In this document: piece after piece, positions 25,403 to 33,394 of the stretch | Position numbering within the stretch: position 1 is the stretch's first letter | Layout of the letters: each line of letters starts with the position of its first letter | Source of the DNA: Bacteroidales bacterium | GTDB lineage: Bacteria > Bacteroidota > Bacteroidia > Bacteroidales > 4484-276 | Reading direction: 5' to 3' | Assembly (NCBI GenBank): GCA_035647615.1 | Contig: DASRND010000032.1 | Span: 186,001-250,000 of the forward strand | Length of the DNA stretch: 64,000 nucleotides | Notes under the pieces: generated by a model | Databases searched by the model: none | Seen by the model: the letters and a program-made list of their open reading frames with translations, nothing else | What the model was told of the DNA's origin: nothing | Translations under genes and position numbers: made by a program

Positions 25403-26548
25403 TTAGAGTTTTGATTCTTTTTGTGGTTCGATAATAGATTTTACCCGTTGATTGATGATCTGATGGTTGTGGGTGATGCAAGCTCCCTGCACCACTTCAT
25501 CTTCGAAGTTGAGGTTTAGATTCCCTTCTTTATCGATGATCAATGCCAGGAAATTCACTAGGTTTTTGCCATACATGCGGCTGGCGTCGATGGGCATGGA
25601 GGAGGCGTAGTTAGAATTTCCAATGATTTTCACACCATGCTCCACCACGGTTTTATTGTCTTGTGTCAGCTCGCAGTTGCCACCCGAAGAAGCCGCCAGA
25701 TCGATGATTATTGAGCCGGGCTTCATTTGCTCCACTGTCTCTTTTTTTATAAGAATCGGAGCTTTACGACCAGGAATCTGTGCGGTGCAGATGATCACAT
25801 CCGATTTTTTGGCATGATCCTGTATCAATTGGGTTTGCCGCGCTTTAAACTCTTCGGTTTGTTCCACTGCATATCCGCCGGCAGTGGCATCATCCACAGC
25901 GCCTTCCACTTCAACAAATTTAGCACCCAGACTTTTCACCTCTTCTTTTACGGCAGCGCGTACATCAAAAACTTCTACTACTGCGCCAAGTTTCCGTGCT
26001 GTGGCAACTGCCTGCAGCCCGGCTACCCCGGCTCCCAGTATCAATAATTTGGCAGGTCGGATGGTTCCGGCTGCCGACATAAACATCGGGAAAAATACCG
26101 GCAAATTCATGGCTGCTTCAAGCACTGCGCGATAGCCAGCTACAGTGGCCATCGACGAAAGCACGTCCATGGCTTGTGCTCTGGAGATTCGTGGGATGGT
26201 GTCTAGGCTAAAACACGTTAGACCTGCTTCGCGAAAATTTGCCACCATGGTAGTGTTGGTGAGTGGCTGCATCGTATTTACCACCACATGACCGGGCTTG
26301 AGCTTCTTTATGTCTTCGGCTGCAGGCGGGTTGATGGCCAGTAGCAGCACGGTCTGTTTTAGCAGCTCATCGCGCGACACTACCTTAGCTCCGGCAGCTT
26401 CGTAGTCTTCGTCGCTGGCAAAAGCATGAAGGCCTGCACCTTTTTCGACAAAGATTTGATTAGAATTTTCTGTAAGTAACTTTACAGCCTCGGGCAGCAA
26501 TGCAACACGCTGTTCGGGTGAAATTTCAGTGAGGATGCCTATGTTCAT
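25403..26548 (-). CDS. pntA: NAD(P) transhydrogenase, alpha subunit part 1 (NAD-binding)
   Basis: A 381-residue soluble domain I that binds NAD(H), related to alanine dehydrogenase. The N-terminal part has MNIGILTEISPEQRVALLPEAV. The Rossmann motif is LILGAGVAGLQAVATARKLGA near residue 168, ending in an acidic residue as expected for NAD. The C-terminal residues (about 335-381) are a short acidic tail. It leads the pnt operon. The enzyme supplies NADPH for biosynthesis, which fits the presence of a NADP-type glutamate dehydrogenase elsewhere in the window. Confidence 0.95.
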   Translation of the reverse strand: MNIGILTEISPEQRVALLPEAVKLLTENSNQIFVEKGAGLHAFASDEDYEAAGAKVVSRDELLKQTVLLLAINPPAAEDIKKLKPGHVVVNTMQPLTNTTMVANFREAGLTCFSLDTIPRISRAQAMDVLSSMATVAGYRAVLEAAMNLPVFFPMFMSAAGTIRPAKLLILGAGVAGLQAVATARKLGAVVEVFDVRAAVKEEVKSLGAKFVEVEGAVDDATAGGYAVEQTEEFKARQTQLIQDHAKKSDVIICTAQIPGRKAPILIKKETVEQMKPGSIIIDLAASSGGNCELTQDNKTVVEHGVKIIGNSNYASSMPIDASRMYGKNLVNFLALIIDKEGNLNLNFEDEVVQGACITHNHQIINQRVKSIIEPQKESKL

Positions 26549-26567
26549 ATTTATTTAAAAATTTGCG

Positions 26568-26575
26568 CAAATGTA
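26568..26575 (-). promoter_or_regulatory. Candidate -7 element for the pnt operon
   Basis: Read on the minus strand, TACATTTG matches TAnnTTTG, 19 bp upstream of the ATG. No clear -33 element is seen. Confidence 0.4.
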
Positions 26576-26684
26576 GATAACATTGTTTTGAAATAGCCGT
26601 AAAGATTTCCTGTAAAGGGAAAATTAACCTTTTTTGGCGTTTTTTATTTACCTTCTGCAACCGATATTCAGCACTCTATAAATA

Positions 26685-27167
26685 CTATTTCACCGATACC
26701 AGATCGATCTCGAATATCAGTACAGAGTGGGGAGGTATATTGGGTGCACCTTTGGGGTAACCCAACGCTGAAGGGATAAAAAAAGTACCCGAGCCTCCTT
26801 TCAGTAAAAGTGGAATAGCTATTTTCCAGCCTTCGATGAGATTTGCAAGTGGGGAAATAAACGGTCCAATGGTGGTCTGGTCGAAGATGTTGCCATTGGT
26901 AAGATAGCCTTTGTAAAAAACCTCTACCGTCGAGTTGCGGGTCGGATGCTCGCCGGTACCAAGGACGGTGATCTTGTAATAAATGCCCGAGGCATGTCGC
27001 TCGGCGGTGATGTTGTTTTCGGCAAGATAATCCTGAATGACCTGTTCGTCGATCTGCGCCTGCTTTTCGTCGGAGTCATTTTTTTTGCAGCCGCTAAGTA
27101 ATAAAGAAGTTGCTGCCAGAATTATCATTAGCGGCAGCCAGTGTTTCATCATCATATTCATTTTCAT
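26685..27167 (-). CDS. FKBP-type peptidyl-prolyl isomerase lipoprotein
   Basis: A 160-residue lipoprotein: a signal starting MKMNMMMKHWLPLMIILAAT, then lipobox LLLSGC (Cys27) and a KKNDSDEKQ linker. Residues 60-160 form one FKBP domain. Its conserved parts are VEVFYKGYLTNGNIFDQT, the Trp of EGWKIAIPLLLKGG in the pocket, FFIPSALGYPKGA, and the closing strand PPHSVLIFEIDLVSV. It probably helps fold envelope proteins. It is monocistronic, with its own probable promoter just upstream. Confidence 0.92.
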   Translation of the reverse strand: MKMNMMMKHWLPLMIILAATSLLLSGCKKNDSDEKQAQIDEQVIQDYLAENNITAERHASGIYYKITVLGTGEHPTRNSTVEVFYKGYLTNGNIFDQTTIGPFISPLANLIEGWKIAIPLLLKGGSGTFFIPSALGYPKGAPNIPPHSVLIFEIDLVSVK

Positions 27168-27192
27168 AATAATAATTAATTTTTACGAGCGG

Positions 27193-27200
27193 CAAAAATA
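27193..27200 (-). promoter_or_regulatory. Candidate -7 element for the FKBP lipoprotein gene
   Basis: Read on the minus strand, TATTTTTG matches TAnnTTTG. A TTTG 23 bp upstream lies in the T-run of the preceding terminator, so the -33 match may be accidental. Confidence 0.35.
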
Positions 27201-27223
27201 GACCAAAAGCTGGTTTAAGAAAG

Positions 27224-27259
27224 CAAAAAAAGCTGCTCGCGCAAAAGCAAGAGCAGCTT
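27224..27259 (-). terminator. Terminator of the second Omp28/T9SS gene
   Basis: Read on the minus strand, AAGCTGCTC and GAGCAGCTT pair around a 12-base loop and are followed by seven T residues. It lies about 25 bp after the stop at 27281. Confidence 0.85.
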
Positions 27260-27280
27260 GTGGTTTCAAAAATTAAAACC

Positions 27281-29296
27281 TTATTTCAAAATAGTAATCT
27301 TTTTATTGAGCACCGTCTGGCTGTCGATGACGATGTTGAGCAGGTACATGCCATTGTCGAATCGGCTCATGTCGATGGTGCCGTTGGTCAACTGGTCGTA
27401 CTTGGCCATTGCCACGCCTGCAGAATTGTAAACAGTGACGGTGGCATTTTTGGCACCGCTGATGAATACTCTGCCGTTTGTTGGATTCGGATAGATGCGT
27501 ACCGCCTGAACAGCATCATCAGCAATGCGGGTGTCCACGTCGAACTGGATGGTGTAAGTGAGCTTGGTGGCGCCATCTTCGGCAAATATTTCAACAGCAG
27601 TAGTGCCGGGCAAAACGTCGGTTGGAAGTACGATGGCAATTGCATCACCGCTTTCAGTTTGTACGGTTATTACGGGTACTTCGGTAGCGCCTTGGGCCAG
27701 CGTAACGATGTATTCATAGGTATCCGGGTCGAAACCTTCGAGTAGAGTACCATCCATCAAAATTTCGGAAAGCTGTGCATTGGTACTGTAGTTGGCATCT
27801 TCGACTGTGTAGTCGGACTGGTAAACGTACAGTGACGACAAATCCTGAACAATAACGGCTACGCCCAGGTCGTCCCACTCTTCTACGTGGGTGCCAGCCA
27901 GATTAACAATTTCGCTGATGCTTACCGGCATACGGTCTTCAAGGTTCACCGGGGTACCCAATGCGTTTGGAACCATCTTCATCATCACATGTTCAAATTC
28001 GGTTTCTCCGTTGGATAATGCATTTTGGGTGGTTAAATATTCAAATACCACGATGTACACCTGCGCATTGCCGATGTTGGTAAAAGGAATCAGGTTAACA
28101 TTAATGTCCATCACCGTGCCGGTAAGGGTATGCGAGCCAACCACTTTTACAAGGCCGAAATCGGTAAGTGCGTTTTGGAACATCGGATCAATTACTCCCA
28201 TGTTGTCGGCGTGAGCGCCGTCGAGGGTGGTCCAAGGTACCCACGTAACACCGTATTGATTGCGACGTGTGCCACCTTCGGGCGTATAATATGGGTCGCC
28301 ACTTAAGGGCCAGTTCATCTGGTATTTTACCAAAGTAATCTCATCTTCGTGTGTATTGCACCAAGGCACAAAATGAAGATTAAAAGTTGCACACGGTCCG
28401 CAGGTGGAGCTGGTGAATTCTTCGAGCATCACCCGGTGAGGAACGCTATAGCTGATCACACTAATATCTTTTTGTAACATGTCGTTGCCGGGGAACATAT
28501 CCGGGGCACCGTTAACATTTACAATATTTACCTGAAGCTCATAGGAGCCGATGGTTAGATTGAGCATGCCGTCGAGAACGAATTCCTGGCTTTCGCCAAA
28601 CTTCAGATCCAATCCCGTAAAGCTTGTTGTAATAGCATTGCCACCATCAATCTGATAACTCATTTCCAGATCTGTAATGATATTAGAACCAAAATTCTTA
28701 ACCAGCGCGGAGACCTCCGTGGGTTGGGAGAGGAAGTCGGGAGTGTTGATGAAGAGCAGGCCGGCATCCAAATCTATAGGGTTGTTAAGCCAGATGTCGT
28801 CGATGAAATAACCCTCGAGATTGTACAAGTTGCCGCTTACAAAGAAGCAAAACCGGAAGTCGGATTGTCCCACATCGTCATTGCTGATCATAATCGACTT
28901 GAGCTCGGGGCCAATGTTTCCGATAACATTTGTTTCCAGAACTGTATTCCAGGCACCTCCGCCCGACTGGGTAGCTACGCCGATGCTATAAGCAGATCCA
29001 ATATAATTATTGAGGTAATGCCGGAATTCGAGCATAACACCTTGTTGTCCGGTGAGATCGACGGCAGGACTGATTAAGCGTGTGGTCCCCGTTTGAGCAA
29101 TGTATGTGAACATAGCTTCGGGCGCTGTACCACCGGCGTTTGAAGTATTGTTGATCGACCATTTGGCTGCATACTCATCAATAGTCCATCCGGCTGGAGG
29201 CATGGTGCCCTCGTCGAAACCTTCGAATACAAAGGTTTGCCCGTTAACACCTGTAATGAAACCGACAAGCAAGAGGATCAGGAGTAGTTTTTTCAT
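27281..29296 (-). CDS. T9SS-exported Omp28-like protein with choice-of-anchor J type domain
   Basis: A 671-residue secreted protein: signal MKKLLLILLLVGFITGVNGQ, then a jelly-roll domain resembling choice-of-anchor J/MAM-like modules (FEGFDEGTMPPAGWTI to about residue 170), then a beta domain. A thioredoxin-like Omp28 region follows with LEEFTSSTCGPCATFNLH (Cys299-Cys302), then a cadherin-like beta segment. The final 75 residues (RIYPNPTNGRVFISG to VLNKKITILK) form a type A T9SS sorting domain. It is probably exported to the surface and shares the CxxC-plus-sorting-domain layout with the gene at 8069. The function is unknown. Confidence 0.85.
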   Translation of the reverse strand: MKKLLLILLLVGFITGVNGQTFVFEGFDEGTMPPAGWTIDEYAAKWSINNTSNAGGTAPEAMFTYIAQTGTTRLISPAVDLTGQQGVMLEFRHYLNNYIGSAYSIGVATQSGGGAWNTVLETNVIGNIGPELKSIMISNDDVGQSDFRFCFFVSGNLYNLEGYFIDDIWLNNPIDLDAGLLFINTPDFLSQPTEVSALVKNFGSNIITDLEMSYQIDGGNAITTSFTGLDLKFGESQEFVLDGMLNLTIGSYELQVNIVNVNGAPDMFPGNDMLQKDISVISYSVPHRVMLEEFTSSTCGPCATFNLHFVPWCNTHEDEITLVKYQMNWPLSGDPYYTPEGGTRRNQYGVTWVPWTTLDGAHADNMGVIDPMFQNALTDFGLVKVVGSHTLTGTVMDINVNLIPFTNIGNAQVYIVVFEYLTTQNALSNGETEFEHVMMKMVPNALGTPVNLEDRMPVSISEIVNLAGTHVEEWDDLGVAVIVQDLSSLYVYQSDYTVEDANYSTNAQLSEILMDGTLLEGFDPDTYEYIVTLAQGATEVPVITVQTESGDAIAIVLPTDVLPGTTAVEIFAEDGATKLTYTIQFDVDTRIADDAVQAVRIYPNPTNGRVFISGAKNATVTVYNSAGVAMAKYDQLTNGTIDMSRFDNGMYLLNIVIDSQTVLNKKITILK

Positions 29297-29340
29297 AAAT
29301 AAAGTTTATTGAGAGTTTTTAATTAAAAAAAATAGTCTTG

Positions 29341-29348
29341 CAAAAGTA
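29341..29348 (-). promoter_or_regulatory. Candidate -7 element for the Omp28/T9SS gene
   Basis: Read on the minus strand, TACTTTTG matches TAnnTTTG, 45 bp upstream of the start codon. No good -33 element is seen at the usual spacing. The 300-bp divergent gap 29297-29596 holds this promoter and that of the AmgK-like gene and nothing else I can identify. Confidence 0.45.
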
Positions 29349-29554
29349 TATTTTTACCTTTCGAACGATTGCAGCAAGCAATTAATAAAAACTAACAGGT
29401 CGGTTTTGTGCGCATAGCGCCCGATACTTCCTCCTCCTCTTTTCGCGCCAGCCGTGTCATTCCAATGCTGCACATGCGGCAAGAAATCTGTTGTATTTCG
29501 GCCATTTAAAAAGTGTTGTTATTAGTAGTAGTGAAGAATCTATTTTTATTGTCA

Positions 29555-29583
29555 TTTGAGATTTATCATATCCCCTATCTTTG
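29555..29583 (+). promoter_or_regulatory. Promoter of the AmgK-RapZ fusion gene
   Basis: TTTG at 29555-29558 and TATCTTTG at 29576-29583 are separated by 17 bp, matching the Bacteroidota consensus. The ATG at 29597 lies only 13 bp downstream of the -7 element, so the leader is very short. Confidence 0.65.
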
Positions 29584-29596
29584 CCCAAAAAATCAG

Positions 29597-31018
29597 ATGA
29601 GCGTGCAGGATCATTTACAAAAAATTGCCGCAATGTACCAAAGCTGGTCGGGCGAAGAAGCCACGGCCATCGCTCCATTGTCCGCCTCCGGGTCGTACCG
29701 GCAGTATTATCGGCTAAGCAGCAAAACAGCTCAGGCGGTTGGTGCTTTTTTCGATAGCCCCGAGGAGAACAAAGCTTTCATCAATTTGTCGAGGCAGTTT
29801 CACAAGGCCGGTCTCAACGTGCCCGAAATTTATGCTGTTGCCGACGACCAGCTTTCATATCTGCTGCAGGATCTTGGCGATACCACGCTGTTCGACATTG
29901 TCAGCGCGCACAAGCAAAAAAACGGCTTTGACGAGGAGTTGATACAAATCTTCCGGCAGATTATCGACCAACTAATCAGGTTTCAAATTATCGCCGGACG
30001 CGACCTGGATTATTCTGCATGTTATCCTTCAGCCGATTTCGACACGCAGGCCTACATGTGGGATTTGAATTATTTCAAATACAATTTCCTGAAGCTGGCG
30101 CAGATTCCTTACAACGAATACCATCTGGAGGAAGATTTCCGCAAGCTGGTTCAATTGCTGCTTTCGGTGGAGAGTTCTTATTTTGTCTATCGCGACTTCC
30201 AAACGCGCAACATTATGATGCACGAGGGGCAGCTTTATTTTATCGACTATCAGGGCGGCCGGCGCGGGCCTGTGCATTACGATCTGGTTTCGTTGCTTTT
30301 TCAGGCAAGGGTTGGCATGCCCGCTGCGGTGCGCGAACAACTCATCGATTATTATATCGCTGAAGCTGAAAAAGTGGCTCCGCGTAGCGTGAAAGATTTC
30401 AGGCAGCATTTTTATAAATTTGTTCTTATCAGAATTTTACAAACACTCGGAGCTTACGGTTTCAGGGGTTTGTACGAAAAAAAACAGCATTTTATCGACA
30501 GCATTCCGCTGGCCATCAACAACGTAAAATGGCTGATGGATAACAACAAAATTCCCGCTCAGCTCAGCGAACTTATTAATTGCCTGCGGGTGATCATCAG
30601 TCGCGAAGACCTGCGCGCTGCCGAAGCGCCCGGATTGCTGGTGTCCATCAACAGTTTTTCCTACAAGCGCGGAATCCCTCCGGATACTTCCGGCAATGGT
30701 GGTGGTTTTGTGTTCGATTGCCGCGCACTGCCCAACCCGGGTCGGGAAGCAAAATATCGCCAGCTTACCGGAAAAGACAAAGAGGTAAGCGATTATTTGG
30801 AAAAGAGTCCGGAGGTGGCGAAGTTTCTTAATCTTGCCGTGGACATGGTCGATTTAGCAATTCAAAATTATACCTTTCGTAAATTTAGTCACCTGCAGGT
30901 TAATTTCGGTTGCACCGGAGGACAGCATCGTTCGGTGTATTGCGCCGAAAAACTGGCGAAGCAATTACAGTCGAATACTCAGATACGCATCGCCCTGCGC
31001 CATCTTGAACAAGAATAA
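29597..31018 (+). CDS. AmgK-like sugar kinase fused to a RapZ C-terminal domain
   Basis: A 473-residue fusion. Residues 1-340 form an aminoglycoside-phosphotransferase-fold kinase of the AmgK type: VYRDFQTRNIM (Asp200 and Asn205 in the catalytic loop, with Tyr198 where HRD is usual) and IDYQGGRRGPVHYD (Asp217, metal-binding). AmgK phosphorylates the anomeric carbon of MurNAc/GlcNAc in peptidoglycan recycling. Residues about 348-473 match the C-terminal domain of RapZ (INSFSYKRGIPPDTSG, FGCTGGQHRSVYCAEKLA with Cys439 and His444), which senses glucosamine 6-phosphate in Gammaproteobacteria. The MurU-like gene downstream supports a cell-wall sugar role. I chose the ATG at 29597; an in-frame opening 84 bases upstream lies in the promoter. 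Confidence 0.85.
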   Translation: MSVQDHLQKIAAMYQSWSGEEATAIAPLSASGSYRQYYRLSSKTAQAVGAFFDSPEENKAFINLSRQFHKAGLNVPEIYAVADDQLSYLLQDLGDTTLFDIVSAHKQKNGFDEELIQIFRQIIDQLIRFQIIAGRDLDYSACYPSADFDTQAYMWDLNYFKYNFLKLAQIPYNEYHLEEDFRKLVQLLLSVESSYFVYRDFQTRNIMMHEGQLYFIDYQGGRRGPVHYDLVSLLFQARVGMPAAVREQLIDYYIAEAEKVAPRSVKDFRQHFYKFVLIRILQTLGAYGFRGLYEKKQHFIDSIPLAINNVKWLMDNNKIPAQLSELINCLRVIISREDLRAAEAPGLLVSINSFSYKRGIPPDTSGNGGGFVFDCRALPNPGREAKYRQLTGKDKEVSDYLEKSPEVAKFLNLAVDMVDLAIQNYTFRKFSHLQVNFGCTGGQHRSVYCAEKLAKQLQSNTQIRIALRHLEQE

Positions 31019-31126
31019 GCCGGGTCGCGTTTTATTGTTTTTATAATTATAAAATGTAACTGTTTAGCACATGGCATTTAATACACAAATTTTAGCTAAA
31101 AGGTTTTATTTTAAAAATGCTCACCT

Positions 31127-31212
31127 CACCCCTCAGTCCCCTAAAGGGGAAGCCAGCCCACACACTATAGATTGTTGCGTTGGCAACTCCCCCTTTAGGG
31201 GGTCGGGGGGTG
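31127..31212. repeat. Palindromic repeat with CCCCTAAAGGGG arms
   Basis: Arms of 26 bp, 31127-31152 and 31187-31212, are imperfect inverted copies separated by 34 bp. Each arm itself contains a small palindrome around TAAAGGGG or CCCCTTTA. It looks like a miniature dispersed element and fills the gap between the fusion gene and the 46-codon gene. Confidence 0.7.
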
Positions 31213-31296
31213 CGCGATGGTTTTTCTGAATCTATAGAATCTATCATTTAATGTAAGTTTTCGTACATCAAATACATAAATAATTACTCTAAAATC

Positions 31297-31437
31297 ATGG
31301 CAAAGACACGCTACAAAAAAGATAAGTTCCACCAGGTCGACACCGACCGTTTTAAATGCAATCGCTGTGCGCAAACGGCTAACGACAAGGAGAAAATCTG
31401 CAAACCTACCAAGCAAGAAGTTGCAATTCTTTTCTAA
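31297..31437 (+). CDS. Small three-Cys protein upstream of the MurU-like gene
   Basis: A 46-residue frame, MAKTRYKKDKFHQVDTDRFK then CNRCAQTANDKEKICKPTKQ and EVAILF. It is basic and has a CxxC pair plus a third Cys, a possible partial zinc ribbon. It starts with ATG and ends only 14 bp before the MurU-like start, in the same direction. Codon use looks normal for the window. No family is recognised. The tight spacing suggests co-transcription with the MurU-like gene, so it may be a small accessory or regulatory protein. It could also be a fortuitous frame. Confidence 0.5.
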   Translation: MAKTRYKKDKFHQVDTDRFKCNRCAQTANDKEKICKPTKQEVAILF

Positions 31438-31451
31438 AAAAAACCTCTGCG

Positions 31452-32195
31452 ATGAAGGCAATGATATTTGCTGCCGGCCTGGGTACACGGCTCGGCTCTT
31501 TTACTCAAAACACACCCAAAGCGCTCGTGGAAGTGGCGGGCAAACCTGTGTTGGCGTATGTTGTCGAACGTCTTAAGCGCGCCGGAGTTACCAGCATCAT
31601 CATCAATCTGCATCATTTTGCTGATAAAGTAAAAGCCTATGTAGCTGCCGAAAACGATTTTGGTATTGAAATACATTTCTCCGACGAAACCGCTCAATTG
31701 CTCGACACCGGCGGCGGACTGCTGAGAGCACGATGGTTTTTCGACGACGGGCAGCCTTTCGTGGTTCACAATGTGGATGTGCTTTCCAATGTAGATATTC
31801 GGGCGATGTTACAACATCACGTCGCTAGCCAAGCTCTTGCCACACTTTTTGTTCAGAACCGTAAAAGCACGCGGTATCTTCTTTTTGATAAATCGATGCA
31901 GCTTCGGGGCCGCCACGATACCCGGAACAACGAAATTACACGCACCGACGATGGGCGCCAGCTTTTGCATCCATTGGCTTTTAATGGTATCCATATTATT
32001 GATCCTGCTATTTTTGATCTTTTCGCGCAAAGCGGTGCCTTTTCTATCATCAAAACTTATCTCTCCCTTTCCGGGCAGCACACTATCAAAGGATTCCATG
32101 ACGATGAGGCGCACTATCTCGACATCGGAAAACCGGACACCCTTCAGGCTGCACAGCAGTTCATCGATGTGCTTAGCGGAAAACGAAAAGAGTAA
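31452..32195 (+). CDS. MurU-like sugar-1-phosphate nucleotidyltransferase
   Basis: A 247-residue NTP-transferase (GT-A-like fold). MKAMIFAAGLGTRLGSFTQN then TPKALVEVAGKPVLAYVVER is the nucleotide-binding signature with the Gly-rich loop. LDTGGGLLRARWFF and FVVHNVDVLSN (Asp ligand for Mg2+) follow. It most resembles MurU, which makes UDP-MurNAc from MurNAc 1-phosphate. That fits its position one small gene downstream of the AmgK-like kinase. A general mannose- or glucose-1-phosphate nucleotidyltransferase is the alternative. Regulation is probably shared with the fusion gene, although a palindromic element separates them. Confidence 0.8.
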   Translation: MKAMIFAAGLGTRLGSFTQNTPKALVEVAGKPVLAYVVERLKRAGVTSIIINLHHFADKVKAYVAAENDFGIEIHFSDETAQLLDTGGGLLRARWFFDDGQPFVVHNVDVLSNVDIRAMLQHHVASQALATLFVQNRKSTRYLLFDKSMQLRGRHDTRNNEITRTDDGRQLLHPLAFNGIHIIDPAIFDLFAQSGAFSIIKTYLSLSGQHTIKGFHDDEAHYLDIGKPDTLQAAQQFIDVLSGKRKE

Positions 32196-32196
32196 A

Positions 32197-32274
32197 CCAC
32201 GGAGTCACGGAGACACAGAGGAAAGGAAAGAAGATGAGTAAAATGTTATTCTCTGTGCCTTGGTGACTCTGTGG
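32197..32274. repeat. Inverted repeat with CCACGGAGTCACGG-type arms
   Basis: The arm at 32197-32220 (CCACGGAGTCACGGAGACAC, then AGAG) is inverted imperfectly at 32251-32274 (CTCTGTGCCTTGGTGACTCT, then GTGG), with 30 bp between. It follows the MurU-like stop by two bases. It could act as a terminator-like hairpin, but it has no T-run and resembles a dispersed repeat. Confidence 0.65.
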
Positions 32275-32372
32275 CGAAAAAAAACACTACGCATAAATAC
32301 TTACCCTGCTGCTACAACTTTAATACACTAAAAAGTAGTTCAAAACGGGTTTCATAACGAACCGATGGCCTG

Positions 32373-32380
32373 TACCTTTG
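32373..32380 (+). promoter_or_regulatory. Candidate -7 element of pstSCAB
   Basis: TACCTTTG matches TAnnTTTG, 21 bp upstream of the pstS ATG. A GTTT at about 32349 is a partial -33 match. No Pho-box-like direct repeat is seen. Confidence 0.4.
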
Positions 32381-32401
32381 CCGGCAAACAAGGAGGGTAA
32401 T

Positions 32402-33394
32402 ATGTATAAAAGTATTCGCTGCAGCCGGCATATCGCGCTGCTTTTTATGTTGTCGGCTATTATTGCTGCGTCCTGTGGCAGCCGCAACAATCAAAATCAA
32501 ACTGGTGACGCTTCCGATTTGCGGGGCACTATTTCCATCTCCGGAGCTTTTGCATTGTATCCTATCACGGTGCGGTGGGCTGAGGAATATCGCAAGGTGC
32601 ATCCTGATGTGCGCATAGATATCAGCGCCGGTGGGGCAGGCAAAGGTATGGCCGACGCGATGTCAGGGATGGTCGATCTGGGGATGTTCTCGCGCGGACT
32701 TAACGTAGCCGAAGTAAAACAAGGTGTGTGGTGGGTTGCCGTGACCAAAGATGCTGTGCTGCCGGTGGTTAATAAAAAGAATCCGATGTTGAACACACTG
32801 ATGGATCGCGGAATGTCGAAAGCTGATTTCGCGAAAATCTATCTGACGAATAATCTTGAAAGTTGGAATGAGCTTTTGTCGGTTACCGGCGAAGTTTCTG
32901 CGCTGCATGTTTACACCCGCTCCGATGCTTGTGGCGCCGCACAGATGTGGGCCGAATTTGTGGGCACCAACCAGGAAGACCTCAATGGGATTGGCGTTTT
33001 TGGCGATCCCGGTATTGCCGATGCTGTAAAAAACGACCCGATGGGCATCGGCTACAACAACATGGTGTATGTGTACGATATCAATACACGCCAAAAATAT
33101 GAAGGGCTTGAAGTAATTCCCATCGACCTCAACGGCGACGGCATCATCAGTGATGAGGAAGATTTTTATGAGGATCTCGATGGCGTGATAGAGGCCATCA
33201 GCGACGGGCGCTATCCTTCGCCGCCGGCCCGTCCGCTCTATTTTGTCGCAGCACACCGTCCCGACGATCCCCTGGTTACCAGTTTCCTGGAATGGATTCT
33301 CACCAGTGGACAGCAATTTGTTGGCGAGGCCGGATACGTGCAGTTATCGCAGGCAACCATCGACGAGCAACTTCAAAAGCTGCACGGTGAATAA
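32402..33394 (+). CDS. pstS: Phosphate ABC transporter substrate-binding lipoprotein
   Basis: A 330-residue PstS-like periplasmic binding protein with lipobox AASC near residue 21, so it is membrane-anchored. The phosphate site follows ISISGAFALYPITVRWAEEY and DISAGGAGKGMADAMSGMVD. Residues about 242-253 (DLNGDGIISDEE) form an EF-hand-like calcium loop inside the second domain, which I cannot explain by phosphate binding. I chose the ATG at 32402 because the strong ribosome site AGGAGG lies six bases ahead; an in-frame TTG upstream lacks one. It leads the complete pst operon. Confidence 0.92.
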   Translation: MYKSIRCSRHIALLFMLSAIIAASCGSRNNQNQTGDASDLRGTISISGAFALYPITVRWAEEYRKVHPDVRIDISAGGAGKGMADAMSGMVDLGMFSRGLNVAEVKQGVWWVAVTKDAVLPVVNKKNPMLNTLMDRGMSKADFAKIYLTNNLESWNELLSVTGEVSALHVYTRSDACGAAQMWAEFVGTNQEDLNGIGVFGDPGIADAVKNDPMGIGYNNMVYVYDINTRQKYEGLEVIPIDLNGDGIISDEEDFYEDLDGVIEAISDGRYPSPPARPLYFVAAHRPDDPLVTSFLEWILTSGQQFVGEAGYVQLSQATIDEQLQKLHGE

